Positions 1 to 6,028 of a stretch of 6,103 nucleotides of DNA are shown here, in pieces. Origin of the DNA: Methylobacterium sp. (GTDB lineage: Bacteria; Pseudomonadota; Alphaproteobacteria; Rhizobiales; Beijerinckiaceae); the NCBI GenBank assembly GCA_021154065.1, contig JAJKJG010000382.1, positions 1 to 6,103 on the forward strand, read 5' to 3'. The notes below the pieces were generated by a model. The model was not told where the DNA came from and made no database searches. It saw only the letters and a program-made list of their open reading frames with translations. The first letter of the stretch is position 1; every line of letters starts with the position of its first letter. The position numbers were made by a program, and so were the translations under genes.

Positions 1-554
1 AGCGGCGCCAGAAGGAGTTCGTCCAGCGCACCGACCTGTTCATGCAGGCGCTCGACGTGGACGAGGTGGTGGGTCAGCTCCTGGCCTCCGAGGGCTTCCG
101 CTCCGTCGAGGAGCTGGCCTTCGTGGACGTGGCGGAGCTGGCGACGATCCAGGGGTTCGACGAGGACACGGCGGCCGAGATTCAGCGCCGGGCGCAGGAC
201 TATCTCGCCCGCATTGAGGCCGAGCAGGAGGCCCGGCGCCAGGAGTTGGGCGTCGCCGACGAACTGAAGGAGGTCGACGGCGTCACGACGCCGATGCTGG
301 TCGCCTTCGGCGAGAACGACGTCAAGACCATGGAGGACCTTGCCGGCTGCGCCACGGACGACCTCGTCGGCTGGACGGAAGGCAAGGGCCCTGAGGCGGT
401 GCGAAACAAGGGCATCCTCGACGGCTTCGGGGTATCGCGCGCAGAAGCCGAGGCGATGATCATGGCCGCGCGCGTCAAGGCCGGATGGATCGAGCCGCCG
501 GCGGAGACGGAGGGGTCGGCCGAGGAGTTGGAGACCGAGGCGCATCCGGAGTGA
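1..554 (+). CDS. nusA: Transcription termination/antitermination factor NusA, C-terminal part (5' end outside window)
   Basis: NusA binds RNA polymerase and nascent RNA, and modulates pausing, termination and antitermination. Only about the last 183 residues are present. The frame is open from base 3 and begins RRQKEFVQRTDLFMQALDVD, a typical alphaproteobacterial NusA passage just after the KH domains, so the ATG at 42 is internal and not the start. Two tandem C-terminal helix-hairpin-helix/acidic repeat units follow. The first runs roughly from VDEVVGQLL to RRAQDYL (bases 57-215) and the second from LKEVDGV to VKAGWI (bases 265-491). The protein ends in a Glu-rich tail and a TGA at 552-554. 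Two C-terminal repeats are usual for proteobacterial NusA, where they contact the RNA polymerase alpha subunit and regulate RNA binding. The S1 and KH domains lie upstream, outside the window. The position ahead of ylxR and infB agrees with the conserved nusA-infB operon. Confidence 0.96.
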   Translation, partial: RRQKEFVQRTDLFMQALDVDEVVGQLLASEGFRSVEELAFVDVAELATIQGFDEDTAAEIQRRAQDYLARIEAEQEARRQELGVADELKEVDGVTTPMLVAFGENDVKTMEDLAGCATDDLVGWTEGKGPEAVRNKGILDGFGVSRAEAEAMIMAARVKAGWIEPPAETEGSAEELETEAHPE

Positions 555-569
555 ACGGGTAGGGTTTCC

Positions 570-758
570 TTTCCCCCTTGCGGGGAGGGTTGGGGGTAGG
601 GGTTCGCCAGCGTAGAGCGCTGATGCGAACGGATGAGACGGGCTGGGCTGATGCGAACGGATGAGACGGGCTGGTATGAGCGTATGAACACAGGTGGTCT
701 GGGAAGCGGCCTGACTTTTCGACCCCCACCCCTGCCCCTCCCCGCAGGGGAGAGGGGG
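570..758. repeat. Intergenic repeat element with inverted GC-rich arms between nusA and ylxR
   Basis: Two arms, about 570-606 and about 720-758, are imperfect inverted copies of each other. The left arm reads CCCCCTTGCGGGGAGGG then TTGGGGGTAGGGGTTCG; the right arm reads CGACCCCCACCCCTG then CCCTCCCCGCAGGGGAGAGG. Each arm also folds on itself: 574-577 pairs with 582-585, and 738-743 (CTCCCC) pairs with 747-752 (GGGGAG) across a GCA loop. About 113 bases between the arms hold a 28-bp tandem duplication and no gene. Short C/G-rich palindromes of this type are common intergenic repeats in Rhizobiales genomes; that is family knowledge, and this copy number has not been tested. The right arm has no following T-run, so it does not look like an intrinsic terminator. 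Possible roles are an mRNA-structural element inside the operon or a non-autonomous mobile repeat. Confidence 0.65.
619..674. repeat. Perfect 28-bp tandem duplication (two copies)
   Basis: Bases 619-646 and 647-674 are identical over 28 bp. Each copy starts GCTGATGCGAACGG and ends ATGAGACGGGCTGG. The unit length is not a multiple of three and the repeat lies in a non-coding spacer, between the inverted arms of the nusA-ylxR element. Exact identity suggests a recent duplication by slippage or unequal exchange. I see no known binding motif in the unit. Confidence 0.93.
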
Positions 759-763
759 TAAGG
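759..763 (+). promoter_or_regulatory. Probable Shine-Dalgarno for the GTG start of ylxR
   Basis: TAAGG at 759-763 directly follows the purine-rich end of the repeat arm (GAGAGGGGG, 750-758) and stands 7 bases ahead of the GTG at 771. An in-frame TAA at 759-761 rules out any start further upstream, so this site and the GTG at 771 define the earliest possible translation start. The purine run from the repeat arm may add to ribosome binding. Confidence 0.5.
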
Positions 764-770
764 TCGCGCC

Positions 771-1439
771 GTGCCCCGCCGCGAACCGGAGCGCACCTGC
801 ATCGCCAGCCGCACGGTTCGGCCTGCCGCGGAAATGATCCGCTTCGTGCTCGGGCCCGACGGCGCCGTCGTTCCCGACCTCAAGCGGCGGCTGCCCGGCC
901 GCGGCGTTTGGGTCACGGCGGAGCGGGCGGCGGTCGAGGAGGCCGTCCGGCGTCGGCTGTTCAACCGGGCGTTCAGGTCGGCTGACGCCAAGGCGTCCCC
1001 GGCTCTCAGTTCCGAGATCGAGGCGGCGCTCCGGCTTGACTTGCGCCAAGCGCTTGCGCTTGCCAATAAGGCGGGCGCGGTCGTCACAGGGTTCGTCAAG
1101 GTCGAGGCTGCGATCGCGGAAAAGCCCCTCGCGGCGCTCATCCATGCGTCGGGCGCGGGCGCGGATGGGCGGCGAAAGCTCGCGGGGGCGTTGCGCAAAC
1201 GCGTCGGAGAGGCGATATCCACCATACCGGCGGTGGAAGAGTTTTCCGGCGACGAATTGGATTTGGCGTTAGGCCGGTCAAATGTGATACATGCTGCCCT
1301 CGTTGCAGGCGCTGGCAGCGAAGGATTTCTCGCGCGCTGGCGTCGGCTCCAAGCCTATCGTGGAGTCGGCGCGGGCCAAGCCGCTCGCCCGGAGGGCGGC
1401 ACCCACGGCAATGAACCCGCAGGAACCGAGGCGGAATGA
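771..1439 (+). CDS. ylxR: YlxR (DUF448) RNA-binding protein fused to an L7Ae-like domain
   Basis: This is a small RNA-binding protein of the nusA-infB operon; its exact role in Alphaproteobacteria is unsettled. Residues about 8-75 are the YlxR/DUF448 domain, seen from ERTCIASR, the [16 protein letters not shown] stretch and the LPGRGVWV signature. Residues about 80-195 resemble the L7Ae/L30e-type fold ([16 protein letters not shown], then [13 protein letters not shown]), the two-domain arrangement usual in Alphaproteobacteria. The tail from about residue 197 is low-complexity. Translation starts at GTG 771, because a TAA at 759-761 blocks any longer frame. The N-terminus is shorter than in many relatives, which have roughly 10-15 residues before the RTCI motif. 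The gene ends in TGA 1437-1439, overlapping the infB ATG (ATGA), so infB translation is probably coupled to it. The 216-base gap to nusA is unusually long for this pair and is filled by a repeat element. Confidence 0.92.
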   Translation: MPRREPERTCIASRTVRPAAEMIRFVLGPDGAVVPDLKRRLPGRGVWVTAERAAVEEAVRRRLFNRAFRSADAKASPALSSEIEAALRLDLRQALALANKAGAVVTGFVKVEAAIAEKPLAALIHASGAGADGRRKLAGALRKRVGEAISTIPAVEEFSGDELDLALGRSNVIHAALVAGAGSEGFLARWRRLQAYRGVGAGQAARPEGGTHGNEPAGTEAE

Positions 1440-3859
1440 CTGATACGAAGACATCGGGCGACAAGACGTTGCATGTGTCGCCCAAGACGCTGACCTTGAA
1501 GCGCCCCATCGAGCAGAACGTGGTGCGCCAGAGCTTCTCGCATGGCCGCTCCAAGGCGGTTGTGGTCGAGACGGTCAAGCGTCGCCCCGCTCCCGGCGCC
1601 CACGCTCCCGCTCCCCAGAGGGATGCGCCGAGCGCGAAGGCGGCGCCCGCCCCGGCAGGCGCGCCGGCCACGGCCCGCGCCGCCCAGCCTGCGGCGCCGC
1701 AGTCGCGTCCCACCGGAGTTGTGCTGCGCACGCTCTCCGACCAGGAGCGCGATGCCCGCCTCAATGCGCTGACCGACGCCCGCCGACGCGAGGAGGAGGA
1801 CCGGACCCGCCAGGCCGAGGAGGCGCAGCGCCGCGCCGAACGCGACGAGCGCGATCGCAAGGAGCGTGAAGCCGCCGAGGCGCGCAAGCGCGAGGAGGAC
1901 GAGCGCCGCCGGATCGAGGACGAGCGCAAGCGCCGCGCCGAGGACGAGGCCCGCCGCCGCCTCGGCGAGGAGCCGTCCCGAGCGGCGGCGCCCGCCGCCC
2001 GTTCGTTCGAGTCTTCGCGCCGCCCGCAGAACCTCAACCATATGGGACGGCCGGCTCCCACTCCGCCTGCGAGCCCGACAGCCGTGGCGACGGCCGCGCG
2101 TCCGGCGAACGCCGCCACGCCGCGCCCAGCCGGAGCGGCCGCCCGCGCGCCGGCCGCGGCGGACGATGAAGGCAATGCCAAACGGATCATTCGCCGGCCC
2201 GGCATGCCGACCAAGATCATCACGCCGCCCAAGACGCCGAAAGCGCCGGGCGGCGACCGCAACCGCGGCCGTCTCACCATCGCGACCGCGACCGGCGGCG
2301 AAGACGAGCGCACACGCTCCGTCGCCTCGTTCCGCCGCCGCATGCAGCGGCTGACGGGCCACCGGCAGACCGAGCAGAAGGAAAAACTCGCCCGCGAGGT
2401 CGTGATCCCTGAGACCATCACGATCCAGGAACTCGCCAACCGCATGAGCGAGCGCGGCGTCGACGTGATCCGGCTGCTGATGAAGCAAGGCCAGATGCAC
2501 AAGATCACCGACGCGATCGACGCCGACACGGCCCAGCTCATCGCCGAGGAACTGGGTCATACTGTCAAGCGCGTCGCCGAGTCGGACGTCGAAGAGGGTC
2601 TCTTCGATACGCCCGACGCGGAGGGAAGCCTGGTTCCGCGCCCGCCGGTCGTCACGATCATGGGCCACGTCGACAACGGCAAAACCTCGCTCCTCGACGC
2701 CGTCCGCAAAACCGACGTCGTGGCGGGGGAGGCAGGCGGCATCACCCAGCACATCGGCGCTTACCAGGTGACGTCGCCGCTGGGCGGCAAGATCACCTTC
2801 ATCGATACGCCCGGCCACGCCGCCTTCACGGCGATGCGCGCCCGCGGCGCCAAGGTCACGGACATCGTGGTGCTGGTCGTGGCGGCGGACGACGGCGTCA
2901 TGCCGCAGACCGTGGAGGCGATCAGTCACGCCAAGGCGGCGGGCGTACCGCTGATCGTGGCCATCAACAAGATCGACAAGCCCGACGCCAACCCGCAGCG
3001 GGTGCGCACCGAACTCTTGCAGCACGAGATCGTGGTCGAGTCGCTCGGCGGCGAGACGCTGGAGTTCGAGGTGTCGGCCAAGACCGGCGCGGGCCTCGAT
3101 GCGCTGCTGGAGGGCTTGCAGATCCAGGCCGAAATCCTCGATCTTCGGGCCGATCCCAACCGCTCGGGCGAGGGCACGGTGATCGAGGCGAAGCTCGATC
3201 GAGGCCGCGGCCCCGTCGCGACAGTGCTCGTCCAGCGGGGCGCCTTGCGCACGGGCGACATCGTGGTCGCCGGGGCCGAGTGGGGCCGCGTGCGGGCGCT
3301 GATCAGCGACCAGGGCGCGAACCTCAAGGAGGCGGACCCCTCGGTTCCGGTCGAGGTGCTCGGCTTCAACGGCACGCCCGAGGCCGGCGACCGCGTGGCG
3401 GTCGTCGAGTCGGAGGCCCGCGCCCGCGAAATCACCGATTACCGCACCCGCCAGCGCCGAGACCGCCTCGCCGCGCGCGGCGCGTCGGCCGGCCGATCGC
3501 TCGCCGACATGATGCGCGACCTCAAGGAGGGCGCCGGCCGCAAGGAGTTTCCGCTCGTCGTCAAGGCCGACGTGCAGGGCTCGGCGGAAGCCATCATCGG
3601 CGCGCTCGAAAAGGTCGGCAAGGTCGCGGGCTGCCGCGTGCTCGACGGCACGGTGCAGCGCGGCGCCCACGTCCGCCTCATCCGCGACAACGTGGTGATC
3701 CACGAGGGCAAGCTCTCCCAGCTCAAGCGCTTCAAGGACGACGCGCGCGAGGTGGTGGCCGGCCAGGAATGCGGCATGGCCTTCGAAAACTACCAGGACA
3801 TGCGCCCTGGCGACGTCATCGAGTGCTACAACGTCACCGAGGTGCGGCGGACGCTTTAG
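1436..3859 (+). CDS. infB: Translation initiation factor IF-2, with an internal ~95-100 residue gap in domain III/C1-C2
   Basis: IF-2 is the GTPase that places fMet-tRNA on the 30S subunit and promotes 50S joining. Domains seen in the 807 residues: an IF-2-associated N-terminal segment (about 10-50); a Pro/Ala linker; an Arg/Glu-rich charged helix (about 100-178); a second Pro/Ala linker; an IF2_N helical domain (about 324-380); and a G domain. The G-domain motifs are G1 GHVDNGKT (410-417), switch [10 protein letters not shown] (434-442), G3 DTPGH (457-461, with the catalytic-type His461), G4 NKID (511-514) and G5 SAK (547-549). Domain II follows (about 570-690). Domain III begins at [12 protein letters not shown] (705-716) but breaks off at EKVG (725-728) and continues at once with KVAGCRV (729-735), which belongs to C2. 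The C2 remainder is intact to RRTL, including LKRFKDD and GQECG. Ordinary IF-2 has about 95-100 more residues at this point. Asn414 replaces the usual His of the P-loop. The ATG overlaps the ylxR stop by 4 bases, with GAGGCGGA just upstream. Confidence 0.95.
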   Translation: MTDTKTSGDKTLHVSPKTLTLKRPIEQNVVRQSFSHGRSKAVVVETVKRRPAPGAHAPAPQRDAPSAKAAPAPAGAPATARAAQPAAPQSRPTGVVLRTLSDQERDARLNALTDARRREEEDRTRQAEEAQRRAERDERDRKEREAAEARKREEDERRRIEDERKRRAEDEARRRLGEEPSRAAAPAARSFESSRRPQNLNHMGRPAPTPPASPTAVATAARPANAATPRPAGAAARAPAAADDEGNAKRIIRRPGMPTKIITPPKTPKAPGGDRNRGRLTIATATGGEDERTRSVASFRRRMQRLTGHRQTEQKEKLAREVVIPETITIQELANRMSERGVDVIRLLMKQGQMHKITDAIDADTAQLIAEELGHTVKRVAESDVEEGLFDTPDAEGSLVPRPPVVTIMGHVDNGKTSLLDAVRKTDVVAGEAGGITQHIGAYQVTSPLGGKITFIDTPGHAAFTAMRARGAKVTDIVVLVVAADDGVMPQTVEAISHAKAAGVPLIVAINKIDKPDANPQRVRTELLQHEIVVESLGGETLEFEVSAKTGAGLDALLEGLQIQAEILDLRADPNRSGEGTVIEAKLDRGRGPVATVLVQRGALRTGDIVVAGAEWGRVRALISDQGANLKEADPSVPVEVLGFNGTPEAGDRVAVVESEARAREITDYRTRQRRDRLAARGASAGRSLADMMRDLKEGAGRKEFPLVVKADVQGSAEAIIGALEKVGKVAGCRVLDGTVQRGAHVRLIRDNVVIHEGKLSQLKRFKDDAREVVAGQECGMAFENYQDMRPGDVIECYNVTEVRRTL

Positions 3860-3877
3860 GCCGTCGTGCTTTCACCT

Positions 3878-3983
3878 GTCATTCCGGGGCGGCCTGAAAG
3901 GCCGAGCCCGGAACCCATGAACACGGTTGGTTCTGAATGGAGCACGACCTGTGTTCATGGATCCCCGCCTGCGCGGGGATGAC
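3878..3983. repeat. Composite palindromic (REP-like) element between infB and rbfA
   Basis: The element is bounded by GTCAT (3878-3882) and ATGAC (3979-3983). It contains three nested or adjacent inverted repeats. In the left arm, TTCCGGG (3882-3888) pairs with CCCGGAA (3907-3913), enclosing CGGCCT (3890-3895) and AGGCCG (3899-3904) with a GAA loop. Centrally, CCATGAACAC (3915-3924) pairs perfectly with GTGTTCATGG (3951-3960). In the right arm, ATCCCCGC (3961-3968) pairs with GCGGGGAT (3973-3980) across CTGC. This is the familiar style of dispersed palindromes in Rhizobiales genomes, by general knowledge of the order. It starts 18 bases after the infB stop. It may stabilise the infB 3' end or attenuate read-through to rbfA; no T-run follows, so an intrinsic terminator is unlikely. 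Confidence 0.8.
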
Positions 3984-4027
3984 CTCTTCGAGTCAGGCGC
4001 TGGTCCGATCCCGGCGGTACCCATCCC

Positions 4028-4450
4028 ATGCCCAAACGCTCCGACCCCTCCGCCGGCCCGTCGCAGCGCCAGCAGCGCGTGGCCGAACTCGTGCGCCATG
4101 CGCTCGCCGAGGTTCTCGCGCGCGGCGGCATCCAGGACCCGGTGCTGACGAGCCATGTCGTCACCATCCCCGAGGTGCGCATGTCGCCGGACTTGAAACT
4201 CGCGACCGCCTACGTCATGCCGCTCGGCGGTGAGGGCGAGCGCGAGGTGCTCGCCGCGCTGGAGCGCAATCGCAAAACGCTGCGCCATGAGGTGGCGCGG
4301 CGCATCACACTCAAATTCGCGCCCGACCTGCGCTTCCGCCGCGACGACAGCTTCGACGAGGCGGCGCGCATCGACGCGCTGCTGCGCAGCGAGAAGGTGC
4401 AGCGGGATGTGGCCAAGGGTGATGAAGAAGACGGCGAGGATAGTCGGTGA
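4028..4450 (+). CDS. rbfA: 30S ribosome-binding factor RbfA
   Basis: RbfA is a small KH-fold protein that binds the immature 30S subunit near the 5' end helix of 16S rRNA and supports late maturation and cold adaptation. The 140 residues include the N-terminal [20 protein letters not shown] helix (11-30), the central strand region [20 protein letters not shown] (45-64), and the C-terminal signature [20 protein letters not shown] (97-116). The last residues form an acidic tail ([10 protein letters not shown]). The length fits alphaproteobacterial family members. The ATG at 4028 gives the expected N-terminus (PSAGPSQRQ near the start), but the Shine-Dalgarno upstream is weak (CGGCGG around 4012-4017). 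Its stop overlaps the GTG of truB by 4 bases (GTGA, 4447-4450), implying coupled translation. A 168-base spacer with a palindromic repeat separates it from infB. Confidence 0.96.
   Translation: MPKRSDPSAGPSQRQQRVAELVRHALAEVLARGGIQDPVLTSHVVTIPEVRMSPDLKLATAYVMPLGGEGEREVLAALERNRKTLRHEVARRITLKFAPDLRFRRDDSFDEAARIDALLRSEKVQRDVAKGDEEDGEDSR
4436..4440 (+). promoter_or_regulatory. Shine-Dalgarno deciding the GTG start of truB
   Basis: GAGGA at 4436-4440, inside the end of rbfA, lies 6 bases ahead of the GTG at 4447. This spacing supports the GTG that overlaps the rbfA stop as the truB start, in preference to the in-frame GTG at 4489 (codon 15). Confidence 0.7.
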
Positions 4451-5367
4451 GCGGTGAGCCAGGAAAGCCTCGCCCCAAGAACCGCGACGTGAGCGGCTGG
4501 GTCGTGCTCGACAAGGGCGTCGGCATGACCTCGACCCATGTGGTCGCGGTGGTCAAGCGCGCGCTCAACGCCAAGAAGGCGGGCCACGCCGGCACGCTCG
4601 ATCCGCTGGCGTCCGGCATTCTTCCCATCGCGCTCGGCGAGGCGACCAAAACCGTGCCGTTCGTCATGGACGGCCAGAAATCCTACGTGTTCACCGTCGC
4701 CTGGGGCGTCGAGACCGAGACCGACGACGCCGAAGGCCGCCCCGTGCAGGCGACCCATACCTACCCGGAGCGCGCGGCGGTCGAGGCGCTGCTGCCGCGG
4801 TTTACCGGCCTGATCGAGCAGGTGCCGCCGCGGTTCTCGGCCGTGAAAATCCAGGGCGAGCGAGCCTACGACCTCGCCCGCGACGGCGAAACGGTCGAAT
4901 TGAAACCGCGTCAGGCCCAGATCGACCGTCTGACGCTCGTCGCGCACAGCGGCGAACGCAGCGTGTTCGAGGCCGATTGCGGCAAGGGCACCTACGTCAG
5001 AGCGCTGGCGCGCGACCTCGGGCGCGCGCTCGGCTGCCTCGGGCACGTGGCGGCGCTGCGCCGGACGCGCGTCGGCCCGTTCACGGAAGACGACGCCGTG
5101 GTGGTGGGCGATCTTGAAGGAAGCGAAGCGGCGTCCGTGCTGCGCCCCGTCGAGACGGCGCTTGGCGATCTGCCCTCGATCCCCGTGCCGCGCGACATGG
5201 CGGTGCGGCTCATGCGCGGCCAGCCGGTGATCTTGCGGGGGCGCGACGCGCCGCTCTCAGGCAAAATCTACGCGACCTGCGGGGGCGTGCTCGTCGCGGT
5301 CGGCGATGTCGAACGCGGCGAACTCGTCCCCCACCGGGTGTTCCATCTCGGGGCTTGGCCGGCTTAG
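4447..5367 (+). CDS. truB: tRNA pseudouridine(55) synthase TruB
   Basis: TruB converts U55 of the tRNA T-loop to pseudouridine and also acts as a tRNA folding chaperone. The 306 residues match the family length (E. coli about 314). Motifs seen: [18 protein letters not shown] (16-33); the catalytic motif [15 protein letters not shown] (46-60), with the presumed nucleophile Asp52; [11 protein letters not shown] (87-97); [20 protein letters not shown] (125-144); and [15 protein letters not shown] (178-192). The C-terminal region about 230-306 corresponds to the TruB C-terminal/PUA-like domain (LRPVETAL, then [15 protein letters not shown]). The start is GTG 4447, overlapping the rbfA stop and served by GAGGA 6 bases upstream. 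The TAG stop at 5365-5367 overlaps the end of the convergent ferritin-like gene by 4 bases, so no terminator separates them. In many Alphaproteobacteria rpsO and pnp follow truB; here they do not. Confidence 0.97.
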   Translation: MSGEPGKPRPKNRDVSGWVVLDKGVGMTSTHVVAVVKRALNAKKAGHAGTLDPLASGILPIALGEATKTVPFVMDGQKSYVFTVAWGVETETDDAEGRPVQATHTYPERAAVEALLPRFTGLIEQVPPRFSAVKIQGERAYDLARDGETVELKPRQAQIDRLTLVAHSGERSVFEADCGKGTYVRALARDLGRALGCLGHVAALRRTRVGPFTEDDAVVVGDLEGSEAASVLRPVETALGDLPSIPVPRDMAVRLMRGQPVILRGRDAPLSGKIYATCGGVLVAVGDVERGELVPHRVFHLGAWPA

Positions 5368-5900
5368 CGATCCGCCTTCTGGCCGCTCTGTTCGCGCTCC
5401 AGATACTTGCGGGTGATCGTCTCGACGTTGTCGGCGATCCACTGCGCCATGCGCTGCTCCTCCTGAAGCGATTGGCGCAGCGCCGGGACATGCTGGGTCT
5501 GCCCCGCCGCTTCGGCCATCGTGATCAAGGATTTGTAAGCCGCGATCTCGTAGTTCTCGAAGGCGTTGTTGGCGAAGGTGTTCTTCAGGATCTCGTCGCC
5601 GGCCGGCGCATGAGCGACCGCCGCCATGTTGCCCATCAACTGGGTCACGACGTCCTTCAGCACTGAGCGATCCGCGCCGAGCGCCTCCAAGATTCGGTCG
5701 ATGCGCTCTTCTTGTTGGTTCGTCTCGTCGAGATGCTTTCGGAGCATCTGCCCCATCTCGGGATAGTTCTGAACGCGCTCGATCTGGCGCTCCAGAAGCT
5801 GACGGGCCTCCTTTTCAAGGGCGTGAATATTTTTCACCCCGGTCAGGAAGATCGACTGGACGGTGTCGTTGGATGATGCGCCGGTCGTGCCGCTCGCCAT
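5364..5900 (-). CDS. YciF/YciE-type (DUF892) ferritin-like protein
   Basis: This 178-residue, largely helical protein belongs to the DUF892/YciF ferritin-like family, whose members form four-helix bundles with a possible di-metal site and are often stress-induced; the biochemical role is unknown. Helix 1 is FLTGVKNIHALEKEARQLLE (18-37, Glu29/Glu31). Helix 2 carries the family motif HLDETNQQEERIDRIL (56-71, with Glu59). The third conserved segment is FENYEIAAYKSLITMAE (114-130, Glu115 and Glu118), and the last is LRQSLQEEQRMAQWIADNV (141-159, Glu147/Glu148). These acidic residues are the likely metal ligands, by family analogy. There is no signal peptide or membrane segment. The ATG at 5900 has a GAGGAG site 8 bases upstream, and a sigma-EcfG-type promoter lies 34 bases ahead, so the general stress response probably controls it. 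The stop overlaps truB tail to tail. It is a separate transcription unit from the nusA-truB cluster. Confidence 0.92.
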   Translation of the reverse strand: MASGTTGASSNDTVQSIFLTGVKNIHALEKEARQLLERQIERVQNYPEMGQMLRKHLDETNQQEERIDRILEALGADRSVLKDVVTQLMGNMAAVAHAPAGDEILKNTFANNAFENYEIAAYKSLITMAEAAGQTQHVPALRQSLQEEQRMAQWIADNVETITRKYLEREQSGQKADR

Positions 5901-5908
5901 GATGAAAA

Positions 5909-5914
5909 CTCCTC
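5909..5914 (-). promoter_or_regulatory. Strong Shine-Dalgarno of the ferritin-like gene
   Basis: On the minus strand GAGGAG (plus-strand CTCCTC, 5909-5914) sits 8 bases before the ATG at 5900-5898. It is the best ribosome binding site in the window and fixes the start of the DUF892 gene. Confidence 0.88.
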
Positions 5915-5934
5915 ATTGACGTGAATGCCCCGTC

Positions 5935-5960
5935 AACGAGGGCCGTTCGATACCGGTTCC
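5935..5960 (-). promoter_or_regulatory. Sigma-EcfG (general stress response) promoter, GGAAC-N17-CGTT
   Basis: Reading the minus strand, GGAAC lies at 5960-5956 and CGTT at 5938-5935, separated by exactly 17 bases. This matches the established consensus of the alphaproteobacterial general stress sigma factor (GGAAC, 16-17 bases, CGTT), which is controlled by PhyR and NepR. The -10 element ends 34 bases before the start codon, leaving room for a short 5' UTR that contains the GAGGAG site. Position, orientation and the stress-linked family of the downstream gene all agree. I saw no comparable sigma-70 promoter in the stretch. Confidence 0.78.
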
Positions 5961-6028
5961 GCGGTCGCTTGGTCGCATGGCGCAAGGCTCGACCGACATT
6001 AGTTCTGGTCTTTCCGGGCGTTTTCTGT
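5961..6028. other. Upstream region of the stress gene, nothing further identified
   Basis: This stretch lies between the EcfG-type promoter and the possible divergent start at 6029. It holds no repeat, RNA gene or convincing sigma-70 promoter on either strand. A second GGAAC on the minus strand (6060-6056) has no CGTT at the right distance. Confidence 0.4.

Noticed and set aside
619..674. The 28-bp repeats as a CRISPR array
   Set aside because: There are only two copies and they are directly adjacent, with no spacer between them and no cas genes.
735..770. Hairpin CTCCCC/GGGGAG as an intrinsic terminator of nusA
   Set aside because: It is not followed by a T-run, and the next gene of the conserved operon starts 12 bases after the arm. 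It fits a repeat palindrome better.
200..1225. Minus-strand open frame of 341 codons across nusA, the repeat spacer and ylxR
   Set aside because: It crosses two real genes and a non-coding repeat spacer, with no ribosome binding site or recognisable domain.
1138..2541. Open frame of 467 codons on the minus strand over ylxR/infB
   Set aside because: The translation is low-complexity Ser/Arg/Ala, antisense to the charged N-terminus of IF-2. It is a shadow of codon bias, not a gene.
1355..3703. A very long open frame (782 codons) antisense to infB
   Set aside because: It lies opposite the strongly conserved infB, in a GC-rich genome where antisense frames stay open because stop codons are rare. 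Its translation is rich in Arg, Ala, His and Asp with no recognisable domain.
3910..3935. GGAAC on the plus strand in the infB-rbfA spacer as a stress promoter for rbfA
   Set aside because: The bases 16-17 positions downstream are not CGTT, and the GGAAC is part of the palindrome stem.
3961..3990. Hairpin ATCCCCGC/GCGGGGAT as an intrinsic terminator after infB
   Set aside because: No T-run follows the stem, and it is part of a larger composite palindrome.
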